Shown here piece after piece: positions 1 to 11,868 of a stretch of 64,000 nucleotides of DNA (position 1 is its first letter; each line of letters starts with the position of its first letter). Both the position numbers and the translations under genes were made by a program. Source of the DNA: Hexactinellida sp. DTS-2022 (lineage: Eukaryota; Porifera; Hexactinellida); assembly GCA_028753945.1 (NCBI GenBank), contig JAPNXP010000011.1, forward strand, positions 2,232,001 through 2,296,000, written 5' to 3'. Under the pieces are notes generated by a model. That model saw nothing but the letters and a program-made list of their open reading frames with translations, ran no database searches and was not told the origin of the DNA.

Positions 1-1260
1 AAGATGTTATTACTAACACTATTGTTTGCGCGCGAAAGAACATTTCCTAGAGGAAGATATACTATCTCTGACGTATTCACTACCCTATCGACCAAATGCA
101 TTCTCAAGATTACCTCTTAATTTCCTCGTCTAGATGCAAGTTCTTCGCTATGATTTTATTCCATATGTCCTATCTATCTCCTAAATATCTTTCAGAGCCG
201 AATTATCAAACAGCCACAAAGTTTAAAATTTGGAGAACATTGACTTTTTAACGTATTTGATACAAGCAAGTCATCAATCAATCAAAGCTATTGGCGATAG
301 GTATTCTGTATTCACTCTTGAGGTTAGACTTTTAGAAGTTTATCCATCAATCCATATTTAATTGCTAGCGCTTTATCAGATCGAACCGATTTCATTGTCC
401 TTAGATGTCATAAATCATATACTCCAGGTGAAGCTCTTCTTAGTGAAGTTGTTCGTCACTTGTTTGCAAATACTTCTCAGATTGAATATGTACATTTGTC
501 ATCATATTAATTCAGCCAAAGAATACATCATTGATGCAATTGATAGAATTGAGAAGTGTAGCACAAATGATCTAAATCTAAATAATGAGGATAACGTGTT
601 CTCTAACACTTCCCACCTCTTCAATTCGTTATATTCCAGATTGTATCCTGGTGTTAAAAGATACAACAAACGTACATACAATATTATTACACAGGTATTT
701 TATTTCCCACGAACTCTATAGAGTTTGTACCACCCTATTGAAAATGAGGTGGAATATTTAGTTATTCTAAAAATGCAGCAAAGACTCCTCAAAAGCACAT
801 CATCATCGAAATTGTCAAATGCTAGAGCTCCTCTAAGTGTGTAGTATTATTTCCCATCACTCAGCACAATTAATCCAATAATTAAGTTTTTAGCAATATT
901 GATATGTAGTCTGCATAAGAAAGGTTAAATCTTATTCGCCTTTTACCTCCTTGCCAGGGCCGGGGAGAGGGGGGGTTGCTTGGGGTAAAACCGGGGGGCC
1001 CGGGATAGCTAGGGGGCCCGGATCGGCATCTGAATGTTTCTTTAGGACTTCATAATATTGAGTCTGCAAAATAGTTATTGTGCCTTATAATACATCATTC
1101 ACCACAATATGAATTCCTTCGTTGCACTAATAATTGTTATCATCAATATACAGTATATCACAAAGGATCCAATGTGTCACTAATAAATTGTTACTAATCG
1201 TATTTCATTGGTTGATACCATATTATTAGTTTTTGCTATGCTTGACTCATTGAGAAATCC

Positions 1261-2183
1261 AGGGTTGCCAACCCTCCCGCATACCTGCCAACCTATTTGA
1301 GTCATATCCCTGTACAGGCTCCAATTTTCCACTGTACATTGGCCAAAATCCCTGTACACCTCCCAAAGATTTTCTCGCTCCCTGCGCTCGCTCGTCCAGG
1401 GAATTACTATACACTTACATTGCAAATTAGTACTTTGGAAAGGCGAAAGCATTGAATTATATATTGTGCAGGTAATCCCTGTACGCTTTATTCTGCATTG
1501 ACCACATAAAGGCACAACTGGTTTCTATATTTAGAAACCAGTTGTGCCTTTATGTGGTCAATGCAGAATGCATGGCTGAATATACTATCATAACTAGACT
1601 TTTTGAGACATTATTTAACACATAATTAGTAAATTATAAATCCCTGTACAAATTGAATAAATCCCTGTACGCCTGTACAGAACAGGCAAAATGTTTAAAT
1701 TCCTGTACGGTTGGCAGTTATGCTCCCGCTTTGGCGGTTGTCCCCCGATTTTTTGCCTTTTTTTTCTCCCATCCTCCCGATCTTCCGCAAAACTTTTTAA
1801 ACCCCCACTTTTTGGAAATTGTTTATATATTTATATTTTATGATAATTAATTAAATAACGGGATTTGTTTAAATTATTCAAATAAATTAGTCAACCTTCG
1901 AGCAACAAGTTTTTGAGTTTTCGTTTTTTAAAAGTTTTTTTAGTTGTAGTTTTTGTTTTAATTTTTTCCGAGTACCAAGTTTCTTTTCTAATTGTAGATA
2001 TCAAAACATACTAAATAATCCTATAATATCGTTCTATTCATTATAGATTTATAAAATAGCATATATTTTGAGTCTCCCGCTTTTCTCCCGCTTTTTCATC
2101 TTCGACCTCCCGATTTTTTGTTAAAACTCCCGCCAAAAATAGAATAATCTCCCGCTTTTTGGTTTCCAGAGGTAGGCTTCCCT
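1261..2183. mobile_element. Nested element with 9-bp flanking repeat
   Basis: Starts AGGGTTGCCAACC and ends GGTAGGCTTCCCT. The direct repeat GAGAAATCC stands at 1252-1260 and 2184-2192. It contains many copies of CCTGTACA-like and CTCCCGC words and a 78-bp near-perfect palindrome (1491-1568). Its left part (CATACCTGCCAAC, then TTGGCCAAAATC) recurs in diverged form at 30379-30500. No protein recognised; the 111-codon minus-strand frame at 1180-1515 is not convincing. Confidence 0.55.
1491..1568. repeat. 37-bp-arm palindrome
   Basis: Arms TTCTGCATTGACCACATAAA... and the exact reverse complement, 37 bp each, around a 4-base centre (1528-1531). No mismatch seen. Would extrude as a cruciform or fold as a long RNA hairpin. 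Confidence 0.9.
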
Positions 2184-2885
2184 GAGAAATCCTACATTTT
2201 GTCTAACAAAAAATTCATTTACTTGACCAATTATATTATTTTACAATTATATTATCTTTGTTCTATCTTTACTGAAATTTTCGTCTAATTTGGGAATTTG
2301 TTTCGAGTTGCAATTTATTTTTGTCTAATGTTTCGGGAATTATAAAAATTCAATCCTGGTCGAAGGATGTGGAGGGGCCCGGCCAGAAATCTTACCAGGG
2401 GGCCCATAATTTCTGTCGCCGGCCCTGCTCCTTGCTCTAATATGTATCAGAATCGCATCTCGCTATCAATTACTTCATTTGTGGTATTAAAAAATGCGGG
2501 CAATTCCTTCAAATATATTGCTCTGACAATTATATAAAAATTACTTTTTGACTTTTCTTTGCAAACAGACGCATTAGAACATCATTTCGGTTTATATCGC
2601 ATGATGTCAGGAGCCAACTACCATATTTCTTATTGTCAAGTCCTCGAGTGTGAGCTACGGCTCGCTCAAGGTCTCTTTTACCTTAAATTTATTTTCCAAT
2701 CTACACTCAAATGAATTAACTTTGGCCAATTTTATAAGCTCATTTTCTGCGACAACTGATGACGCTCAACCTGATTCCAATACTTCATATGATATCAATA
2801 ATTACTCGTCTGTAATTCTTAAATTGTCTGATATTTCCTGGATACTGAATCTCTACATTAGTTAGCCTTTATTGGAGGTTATGCT

Positions 2886-3049
2886 CAGTGTTTTTTTTTA
2901 TGGCAAATTAGAGGCCCAAAATGGACTTTTAATTTTTCTCAATGGGCCTCTAATTTTTAACGTGCTAAGTACTCAATAACATGAAATGTAGAATGAGGGC
3001 CTCTAATTGTTGGAAGGGCCCTCTAAGCAAATCCTTAAAAAAAAAACTG
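2886..3049. mobile_element. hAT-type MITE, CAGTGTTTTTTTT family, copy 1
   Basis: Begins CAGTGTTTTTTTTA, ends TTAAAAAAAAAACTG; flanked by GTTATGCT (2878-2885) and GTTATACT (3050-3057), 7 of 8 bases identical. Interior carries AATTAGAGGCCC words. It splits the GGYTVQQL segment of P-like copy 1. Copy 2 is at 57032-57216. Confidence 0.85.
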
Positions 3050-3687
3050 GTTATACTGTTCAGCAATTATGGAAACCATCTTTGTCCTTGCACTAATTGT
3101 ATGATGTATTTGACAAAGGGCAATTATCTTCATTTCGACGAACCTCTGGAATCAAAATACAAAATTTTGATTTATTGATCGAGGAAATCTGAAGTGGCCA
3201 TCTGATGTTGTTCTTGACGTTTGCATATTTGTTTGGAAAATATTTGGAATAATTGAGTTGGATAATATCTGGATCATCAAAAAAGATTATTGTGAACCTC
3301 TCAATATAATCGCTAGATGTTCGTTGCGAACATTGGAGAAACAAATGCCCAAGTTGCAACTTCTTTGGATGGGATTATCTTAAACGAATTTTGACCATCA
3401 AGTCTAACTGCATAATTGCCAATAAAGTTAAAATTTTAAATTCTACCGTCGTAACACTATCAATAGAAATGCAAATTCCTCGAAATCTTTAGAAACTAAC
3501 TGTCCTAGAACAACTGACATGTTGAGTTAAGAGCCCATATAAGTCTAGAACCTCTTGATTATAGAATTATTATTCAAACTTAGTGACTATTGTTAATTAG
3601 CGTGTCTTTATTTTTGTAATACCACAATATTGAATTCAATTACCAGTTATTACTTCTAAAATATCCATAGTTTTTTTACTGTTGGGC

Positions 3688-3847
3688 CAGTGGCGGACAC
3701 TAGGGGGGGGAGGCGAGGGAGGCGGTCTCCCCCCCCAATAATTTCGAAATAATTAATTGATTGGGGGCACTGACTAAGAATACTGAAAGTGTGATGAGTC
3801 CCAACTAATTTCGCCCCCCCAATATTTCGTCAAAGTGTCCGCCACTG
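3688..3847. mobile_element. hAT-type MITE (CAGTGGCGGACAC ends)
   Basis: Inverted ends CAGTGGCGGACAC and GTGTCCGCCACTG with C/G homopolymer runs inside; flanks TGTTGGGC and TGTTGGGT (7 of 8). Inserted near the 3' end of P-like copy 1. Confidence 0.85.
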
Positions 3848-3948
3848 TGTTGGGTCATATATCACAGTGGTCATTTTCAGGGTGGGCAATAGGAAAACTA
3901 TGGTAGATAGAATCTCTTCAAGTATTATTGACATATAGGTTATCTGAA

Positions 3949-4900
3949 GCTGTAAACTGAATGGCAATATCAAAAATGATATAAGTAGTCTCCTAAACGC
4001 AGTTCTAGATGATTAATGATAAATCAGTAATAAATTATATTTTAAGTTTGTTAACAAAAATTTATTGATCAACCATGATTATTGATTATAATTCTTGAGC
4101 CTGATATATTTTTCAAAAATCGTTAAAATCCTAATATATTATGTTTAAAAGTCACTAGATGATCCCAGTCGCGCCCTTTCACGCATCTAGAATACTTTTA
4201 ATTTGAAGGTATCGTCATAGCCTTTCATTTAAAATGGAAAAACCAAAGGTTCATGATGGCTCTCAAAAGTTCTTGAACAATATTGGAAATTATTAAATGC
4301 GCCCGAATCAGGGTGTTATCCAGGCGTATTGAGCGCTCCTAAAGGAGCGTAATTTGATTGGATTTTAATCTAGGCGTACAAAAATCGTGTCTAGGAGTAG
4401 AATATCGAGAGATACTCCCATAGACTTAATACAAAATGTGCAAACTAGGCGTACAAAATGAAAAATGAACGAGCTCAAACTAAATCTAGGCGCGCAGAAA
4501 TTTTTGTCTGGAGAAAGCCTGGCCCGAATCCTAAAATTCTGGTCGGAATGTATTATAATTTTAGACTATATAGGAAGTTAAAATGCATTCATGTACATTG
4601 ATTTCAATACATGCTAATGACAATGTAAACTTCATGATAAAGCTAACTTGAATATTTCATCAACATAATATAATTTGTTGAATTTTGTTCGACTTTGATA
4701 CTGCAATTCTGAAACCACAAAAATTGCTTTTTTTAGAATTGTTGTAACATGATGATCTCATTACACATAACTCTTGATCTCGAATATTTCTCAGCACAAT
4801 AAATTGAATTTTTTGGTTTTCATGTATGCTGAAAACGATGTCTAAAATATCGAGTCAATCTGAGGCGCTCTAAAAATGCTCTATTTCCACTTGTTTGAGG
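3949..4900 (+). repeat. Interspersed repeat family R, copy 1
   Basis: About 0.95 kb that recurs at 22122-23042 (same strand) and in part at 56470-56765 (opposite strand). Shared words include CCATGATTATTGATTATAAT, GTCGCGCCCTTTC and a final CTATTTCCACTTGTTTG. No terminal inverted repeats or coding sequence seen, so the class is unknown. It carries a MITE at 4309-4521. Confidence 0.75.
4309..4521. mobile_element. hAT-type MITE in repeat R
   Basis: Starts CAGGGTGTTATCCAGGCG, ends TCTGGAGAAAGCCTG, flanked by perfect 8-bp GCCCGAAT (4301-4308, 4522-4529). Copy 2 of R (about 22676-22685, reading GCGTCCGAATC) is the empty site, which proves the duplication. Interior carries repeated TCTAGGCGTAC words. 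Confidence 0.92.
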
Positions 4901-5106
4901 CTATGATTGATGAAAGAAAAAGCCGCTCCGGTCACATTCTCAAAACTCTACTTTGCCCCCCCCCCCTTGCATAAATGTCTGGATGAAACACTTCAAATAA
5001 TTCAATTTTTGTTATTATTTAAAAAACGCTCATCCATCGTGCTTCATCAATTTGACAGTGCCAGAAACCAATTTCTATTTTTTGTTCCTGTTCATATTTT
5101 TAAAAA

Positions 5107-5212
5107 CTAGCGCGCTTTGCCTGCTTGATCGCTTCCCGGCAGAACACTACCACATGCACCTATGCTTCGCGGTTGGTATGTGATTTACATAATTCAAACG
5201 TAGTTTATAATA
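5107..5212 (-). mobile_element. Helitron-like 3' end fragment
   Basis: On the minus strand ends GCGCGCTAG followed by T, with the degenerate hairpin ACCAACCGCGAAGC about 50-60 bases inside. Same family as 33413-33885 and 39540-39884. The 5' part is missing. Confidence 0.55.
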
Positions 5213-5310
5213 TAGGGATACATACAATTCGTGACATTACAATTCGTCACACATACAATTCGTCACATTACCTTTCGTGACATTACAATTCGTCACATTA
5301 CAGAATATTT
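5213..5310. repeat. Short tandem repeat, ACAATTCGTCACATT units
   Basis: About six imperfect units of ACAATTCGT[C/G]ACATT. It lies 0.6 kb upstream of the first MULE relic and could be a remnant of iterated transposon ends, as seen in the second MULE, but no matching inverted array was found on the other side. Confidence 0.7.
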
Positions 5311-5481
5311 TTTAAATAATCGCTACTTGTATTGTATTATTATAATTACGTTATTTGAATTTTACACTATGTAGTAATACCGTAGAAATACCGCTTGAGT
5401 TCTATTTCTACATCATAGAACAAACACTAACACCACTTGGCGTCAAATATAAACTAACCGAACTAGTATAAGTAATTGTGT

Positions 5482-5510
5482 TATATCATTCTAGGGCCTA
5501 GAATGATATA
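5482..5510. repeat. 29-bp palindrome
   Basis: TATATCATTCTAGG, one base, then its exact reverse complement CCTAGAATGATATA. Confidence 0.85.
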
Positions 5511-5753
5511 GTCCAGTATTTGTCTGGACAACACTGCAGATATGTCCTGGAAGCAGTGAATACCTGTTTAATATTCGTACGAGTTCAACCTAGAAATCTG
5601 AAAATAAGTACAAGTATACTTTAATACAATAAACTGAACAGGTTGAATTCCAAGAAATATTCCAAACTACTGTTAATGATTTGTAAACCTTTTAGCCTGA
5701 AGCTCCATTCCCCACCTGATGATCCTAAATTCCCCACCGGTTAAGTACCACTG
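5511..5753 (-). mobile_element. hAT-type element fragment (CAGTGGTACTTAACC end)
   Basis: Reverse-oriented copy of the first 230 bp of the element at 28450-29638. Its terminus GGTTAAGTACCACTG is followed by TTCTAGGC. The other end is not present here. Confidence 0.7.
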
Positions 5754-5901
5754 TTCTAGGCTATTATATGTATCTAGTTATTACTTCTCAATATTGCATT
5801 GCTATCGATTGATCTTCACTTTATTAATACAAATACGTATAAACTTTTCTTACAAATTTCATTACTAAATCTTAATTATACACAATTTTTTAAATCTACT
5901 C

Positions 5902-8129
5902 ATGGATTATATGGATGTTTCATGGGCTGGTTTTAAAAAATCTAATTTTTGTAATAATTATGATCATTTTAATCCAGAATACATTGCGAGTCAAGAAGAA
6001 AACGCTCAATTGATTGTATTCTTATCAGTCCTATATGCTCCAACTTTTCGTGCACTGGTAAAACCAATTCGAAATATTTCTGTTATGCAGGAAGATCTTC
6101 TCCATTCTAGAGAGTACTCAACCCGGACTTTCCAACCCAGTTCTTTTAGATGGATTTAAAGTCATTGTGACTATAAATTGCACAGGAGAATTGTTATACA
6201 TCGTTAAAGTTGAATTCGACAACTCAACTACTTATGGAAATTCAAAAATATTTGCTTTTTCTTTCATCGAAGACAATCTCAAATTTTGGACTGATCCGAG
6301 TCTGGCAGTTTCCATTCCAGCTTTTATTGATCAGATCTTAAAAGTATATAACATTCAACTTCAGTTGAATAGAGAAACGGCAGAAGTAGATAGAAGTATT
6401 TGGGAATTACTTGGTCCAGGTGCCCCTTTGAGTAAGCATACGCACACGAACATGACCAATGATGATGTTCCTGATCAAGTATCAGAGGATATGTATTATT
6501 CACAAGATTCTTCGTGCACGGAAAGATCGAAATCAGATGGCGACGACATCATCGATGAATCACAAAATCTTATATTTAATGAAAAAAATGATACTCCAAT
6601 ATCAGAAGCCATCGATTATTCACCAGCAGACCCTTCCTCATTTCAGGTGACAACCACACAGAGAGGAGGAGTATGTCTAATGGAAGGCAATTTTGTTTAT
6701 ACTAGACATCGTACCATACATAATAAAGTACACTGGCAGTGCATACAGAGGGTTATTTGCAAGGCAAGAATTCATACCTGTGGAAATGAAATTGTTGCTC
6801 GGATGAATGAACATACTCATGAAGCAACTCAGATGCTTTTCACTGTTCCAAATTGAAAGCTGGAATGAAGCGAAGTGCCTCTCTAACACAAGTAGGGACA
6901 CATACGATACTTACTAACTCAATTAGCGAATTAGATCAGGGCTCTGCCGTTAAACTTCCAAAGCTCAACAGCTTAAAACAAACTGTGCGTCGAGCGCGCA
7001 AACGAGCGGCTAATCTTCCTCCAGAACCAAATTCACTTAATTGTCTCGAGTTACCACCTTATTATTGTAAAACAGATAAAGGACAACGCTTCCTTCTTTA
7101 CGATTCAGGAGTAGATTCTGGGAACCAAATAATTCTGATTTTTGGAACTGAATCAAACTTAGAAATACTTAACACCTCTAGTGTCTGGTTGTCAGATGGC
7201 ACTTTTAAAACTGCTCCCAGTTTGTTTACCAATTATACGTAATCCATGGATTAAAAGGAGTAACCAACCCAATGAAAGATGGTCATTTGCTCCCAAGCTT
7301 ATTTGTTCTCCACCTAATCAGTTGCAAGATACTTACCACTAAATGTGGAATCAAGTTAAAATACTGTGTCCTGATGCATGTCCTACCCACCTCATTGTGG
7401 ATTTCGAGAAGGCAGCAATAAACGCTTTCGAAAGCCATTTTCCTCAAACTCAGGTAAAAGGATGTTTTTTTAATCTTACACAAAACGTATGAGGAAAAAT
7501 TCAAGAACTTGGTCTGAAAAATATATATCAAGAAGATCCTAGTTTCGCATTGCAAATACGAATGATTCCAGCCTTGGCATTTGCAACATCAACAGATGTA
7601 CCGGAGCTCTTTAATCAACTATTTATGGAACTTCCTACAGATGCTTATGATTTAGCCCTATATTTCGAATCCACCTATATTGGCAGATACATTTCCGACA
7701 CCCCGATTGTGATTCCTAGCACTTTCCCATTGAGCATGTGGAATAATCATTTAATGGTACAATACGGCCTTCCTAGAACAACAAACTCTGTTGAAGCTGG
7801 CATAGATCATTTGCTACTCACATCTCATGTCATCATCCCTCAATATGGACCTTCTTGAAAGTGTTAAAAAAAGAACAGGGCTTAATTGAGGTAAACACGC
7901 ATTCTATTTGACTGGTAGGGAGCCCGCAAAGAGAAAAGTCAATGTTGATCGCGAAAAAGCACTAAAAACTCTAGTTGATGGTTATCTAACTCGTCCAAAA
8001 AAGGATTTTTTTCGGGGAGTTGCCTATCAATTCTCCTTTTCTTCTTACTTTCATAATAAATTTACTTTATTGATTGATATAATAGCGCATTTGCATAAGT
8101 CATATTCTATTAAATATTTCCAACGATAA
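5902..8129 (+). pseudogene. MULE transposase relic with FLYWCH finger, copy 1
   Basis: Broken transposase of the Mutator-like class. In order: an unrecognised N-terminal region (5902-6640); a FLYWCH-type zinc finger (about 6645-6830: GGVCLMEGNFVYTR, HWQC, CKARIHTCGNEI, HTHEA); the MULE core with SDGTFKTAPSLFTN (first catalytic Asp, near 7195), LIVDFEKAAINAFESHFP (second Asp, near 7400), VKGCFFNLTQNV; then YGLPRTTNSVEA, the usual TNN..E.WH region with the WH damaged. The end reads RPKKDFFRGVAYQFSF, like the family's C terminus. Frameshifts near 6155, 6850 and 7225, and stops near 7340 and 7490. No terminal repeats recognised. A fold-back element begins 30 bp after. Confidence 0.85.
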
Positions 8130-8158
8130 AAAATATTCTATAGTAGGGCTGAAATATT

Positions 8159-9987
8159 GTACTGTTGCATGGCAGAATTGCTACCGTGGCAAAATTGCTA
8201 CCTCTATTAGTGGTACCATGGATATTCATAAGCCGTGGCAGAATTGCTACCCACTGTTTTATGACTTCTTTGATTGAATAATCACTATCACTCATGCATG
8301 CGGAACTTAGTTACGATTAAACCTTTGTTTACTTTTTCTGAAACATTATACGTGTACTAGTATACAAGAATCTACCAGAATAGTGAGGTTAGATTGAGAT
8401 ACTAAAGAATGTATCTTGTAGAAAAGTATGCATTTTAAATACAGTAATATTATAACGAAATAATTTGGAGGTAAAATCCCTCACAGACGGGAAGGGAGTG
8501 TGCTTCTTCTGATTGCACTTTCCGAATGTTTAATTTAACTAGAATTTCAATATTCAAATTAGATTTATCTTAGTGTAATATAATTTGATTAAAGTTTGAA
8601 TTGTGAAGATTTCAAATGTTTAAATTAATTAAAGATTAATTGTAACAAATATAAATAGGAATACGTGTAGCATTTACTTTACTATTTTGAATAATAGAAT
8701 TGACATCATCATCAAATGTAAAAAAAGTGTTTTCATCGCACTTGTATCAAAGTATCAATTGCATTTTGCCAATTTGGTGTGACAGGCTTACAACATTATG
8801 TAAATAGTTTGGACATTATGCAAAATTGCTGGACATTATGCAAATTGTCTGGTTGGTATGTAAACCTCAAAAATGAATGTAAATTAATGAAGTGGAATTT
8901 CAGGGATACTGTCCAAACACTTTGAAGATATCTATTTTTTAGCATGAAAATAAACTGCCGGGAAAGTCCTAAAACCTCGAATTTATCAATTTGGGAGTTT
9001 TTTGACAGTCATTGCTCCAAAAAAGATTTTTCTTCATTTAAAGTTTAAACACATATTCGAATAATGTCTTAGCAGTTTAGTCCATAAGTTATGTAATTTG
9101 GTCCTTATATTCAAAGTAGTAAGAATCTCATACAATGTTCTATAGTATGAGTATGCTATAGCGTAATTACAATATGGAGAAGATGGCTAATTTATGTAAA
9201 TAATCGTTAAATAAAACCTAGACTTGTTAGCGATCTATTCATTTTAATTGATAAATAGAAAGAACATCTTTAGAAGAATACAACCTCTATATTTTCAATT
9301 AATATTTTGAATTCTAAAAGAGTCACTGGATAAGACACAAATTTCGATTTAGTTGACGAACGAAAACGAAATTGAGTAATCGGGCATCGAGGTGCACATC
9401 TTCAGGAAATTCTCTATCTTAAATCAAAATTTGAAATCTCCATTCCCATTGGTCTAGTCAGGCCATCGCGTACGGCCTGCCGGCCGGAAGTCCGACAGAG
9501 GTAAATTTTGAACCATGCACTTATAGTATAAAACTATAGTAGGACCCTACTATAACGTTTTTCACAAGAAGAATCACACTAATAAATTTTATTACACTAA
9601 GATGAAATGTAATTTGAACATTGAGATTCTAGTTAAATTAAACATTCGGGAAGTGCAATCAGAAGAAGCACACTCCCATCCCGTCTGTGAGGGGTTTTAA
9701 TTATTTCGTTATAATATTACTGTATTTAAAATGCATACTTTTCTGGAAGATACATTCTTTAGTATCTCAATTTAACCTCACTATTCTGATAGATTCTTGT
9801 TTACTAGTACACGTATAATGTTTCAGAAAAGTAAACAAAGGTGTAATCGTAACTAAGTTCCGCATGCATGAGTGATAGTGATTATTCAATCAAAGAAGTC
9901 ATAAAACAGTGGTTAGCAATTCTTTCACGGCTTATGAATATCCATGGTACCACTAATAGAGGTAGCAATTCTGCCATGCAACAGTAC
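8159..9987. mobile_element. Fold-back element with about 0.4-kb inverted arms
   Basis: The left arm (8159-8590) and right arm (9583-9987) are inverted copies, over 85% identical by eye, beginning GTACTGTTGCATGGCAGAAT. The left arm has one extra GTGGCAAAATTGCTACC unit, so the tip is made of short iterated units. Both arms contain the same short frame starting MSDSDYSIKEVIKQW, which is probably a by-product of arm identity rather than a gene. The interior has repeated GGACATTATGCAAA words and no transposase. No clear duplication; GAAATATT on the left and GAAATCTT a few bases beyond the right end are a weak 7/8 match. Long iterated arms suggest a MULE or Foldback type. Confidence 0.75.
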
Positions 9988-10096
9988 CCCAGAAGAAATC
10001 TTTGGAATCATATTCGCTCAGTCAAAAAAGATGGGGGGGCAATTAAACGCCACAAGTAACGCTTCAAAGGCACTTTTATGTGAAGTGCATCGATTG

Positions 10097-10243
10097 CAGT
10101 GGCGGAACCAGGGGGGCCTTGGCCCCACCTTTTTGAGGCTGCCCCCCCCCCTAGAATAACAATGTTGTTCAGTGTGCCCCCACTAAAATCCTCCCTGGCC
10201 CCCCCGAAAGCTCCCATACCTGCAACTCCGGGTTCCGCCTCTG
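10097..10243. mobile_element. hAT-type MITE (CAGTGGCGGAACC ends)
   Basis: Ends CAGTGGCGGAACC and GGTTCCGCCTCTG; perfect 8-bp ATCGATTG on both sides (10089-10096, 10244-10251). C/G runs inside. Confidence 0.92.
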
Positions 10244-10251
10244 ATCGATTG

Positions 10252-11868
10252 ATATGCATCTATCTACTAATTTCATTGATTTCCGTCAATGCAGCGGGGT
10301 CATTTTCTTCTTTAAGACGCCTTAAGTCATTTTACGATCAACTTTTACTAAATATTGTTTGAACTATCTTCGCCTGCAGAATATACATCTTCACAGACTG
10401 ATGCCCTAGATTTATTAAGATTGGCTAAAGTATTTATGTCACGAAATAGTCCTAGTATAGAATATTTTGTGCACATTACTTAATATATTTGCCTGTGTAT
10501 TGATTGACCTTGAGTTAAATATTATAAGAGTCTGAACTGTCGTTGACATTGTTATGGGTTTAAAAACATTTTATGATCCTCAAATCTCTAATATTTACCT
10601 ATAATTTTCTGTTACGATTTTCAGCCCCTCCCTCCCAGCTAAAAATATCATTCCGCCGCCACTGGGTGGTATGCACCTAAAGATTTTACTTATGTCGCGC
10701 ATTGCGCACAAAGTTTATAATTTTATGATTTTAAGATGAGTGCATAAATATATTTGCATAAGCTGGCATCACATACTGTTTACCAAATATTGATCGATTA
10801 GCTATGCATTTTGCACTAACTGGAAATAATTGGTATTTTCTAGCAAAATACAATCAGTGGAAATTCTCTAAATTTATTAATAAATTATTAATTAATGGCC
10901 CACACATCTATAACTATTTAATTTGTTGCCCGCACTTAAATATATTTGGCGACCCCTTCTCTATATCATATTCCGAAGCTATAGATATAATTGAGGAAAT
11001 ATCAATCTAGGATGATTAAACACTGCATAATGATGATATAGCACAACGAAATTGGCATATTTACCTACATTTGATCTATTTATTTATTGTTTAAATTACA
11101 TGGTAAATCTTTAAGCAATTTAAACCTCAACTTTGGGTATGTATATTCTATTCACGTCATATTCATTACGATCAATAATTAGTGTATTTTACTGTCACGA
11201 CTACTACATATGGGGCCAGTATTTAAATCACTGCCTTTATTTTGATTATTATTCTCTGTAGACGGTTCCCTGGCCACACCACCTTTATTGTTTAAGGACT
11301 GAAAAATTTGCATAGATGTGTTGAGTTATAGTCTAATTTGGACCACGAATTACGATTTTGAGAATATTATTTGGCCACATTTTATCACATGTTTAATGTC
11401 ACAACAGGAACAATTTATTGTCCCCAATATTAAATTATATGCATTCGATAGTGAATTTAATTCTACAGATTTTCACAGTGCACGAATGTTTACATTGCAA
11501 TATAATCCTATAGTGATTCATTTTGTGATATCGATTAGTCTTCTATTTTCTAATTTAAAACTATGATCATATATTCCATAAAATGTCATATTATGTGAGT
11601 ACATATACTGCAAGAAGACTCTTGCAATATGTATAGTAGATATACTACGTATTTATTTTTAATTAATTCAGTTTATAATTATGATACAGAGACGCTTCCC
11701 ATTTGTTTGTAGGGGTAATCGTGTCTGCTGAAATTCAATTATTGTAGGTAAATTCATTTTACATTAATAATTATTTCAAATTATTAAACTTAGGATTCTA
11801 ACTGTACTTTCTAATTGGTGTTAAATTATTTAAAAACTTAATAATTATTTATACTATTTAGCTAAATA
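10252..11868. other. No gene seen; one repeat fragment
   Basis: AT-rich. 10580-10664 matches the right end of the element at 53644-54749 (TATAATTTTCTG, CGATTTTCAGCC, ATTCCGCCGCCACTG). A run near 10379-10480 reads EYTSSQTDALDLLRLAKVFM without stops but matches nothing I know. Confidence 0.5.

Larger units (their letters stand above)
955..2427. mobile_element. hAT-type non-autonomous element
   Basis: Ends CAGGGCCGG and CCGGCCCTG are perfect inverted repeats, and the 8-bp duplication CTCCTTGC flanks both sides (947-954 and 2428-2435). An 8-bp duplication with CAG/CTG ends is the hAT signature. It is inserted in P-like copy 1 and itself contains the element at 1261-2183. No transposase reading frame. 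Confidence 0.85.
360..3875 (+). pseudogene. P-superfamily transposase relic, copy 1
   Basis: Degraded copy of the same THAP-DDE transposase seen better at 42651-45513. Alignable pieces: RYNKRTYNIITQ near 660-695 (compare RRYNVITQILALK), a SLHKKG piece near 910-935, TDALEHHFGLYRMMSGANYH near 2568-2625, and GGYTVQQL plus a CPCTNCMMYL cysteine pair between 2875 and 3110. Stops and frameshifts are frequent. It is cut by a hAT-type element (955-2427), a 164-bp MITE (2886-3049), and near its 3' end by another MITE (3688-3847). The sequence after 3848 still resembles the 3' end of copy 2 (GTCATATATCACAGTGG against GCCATATATAGAGTAGG). The left end lies outside or is lost; no THAP domain is visible. 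Confidence 0.75.

Noticed and set aside
362-721. 119-codon frame as an independent host gene
   Set aside because: Its end aligns with the RRYNVITQ segment of the P-like transposase, so it is part of a relic.
8110-10059. Mirrored MSDSDYSIKEVIKQW frames as a gene pair
   Set aside because: They coincide with inverted arms, are about 35 codons long before diverging, and have no known domain.
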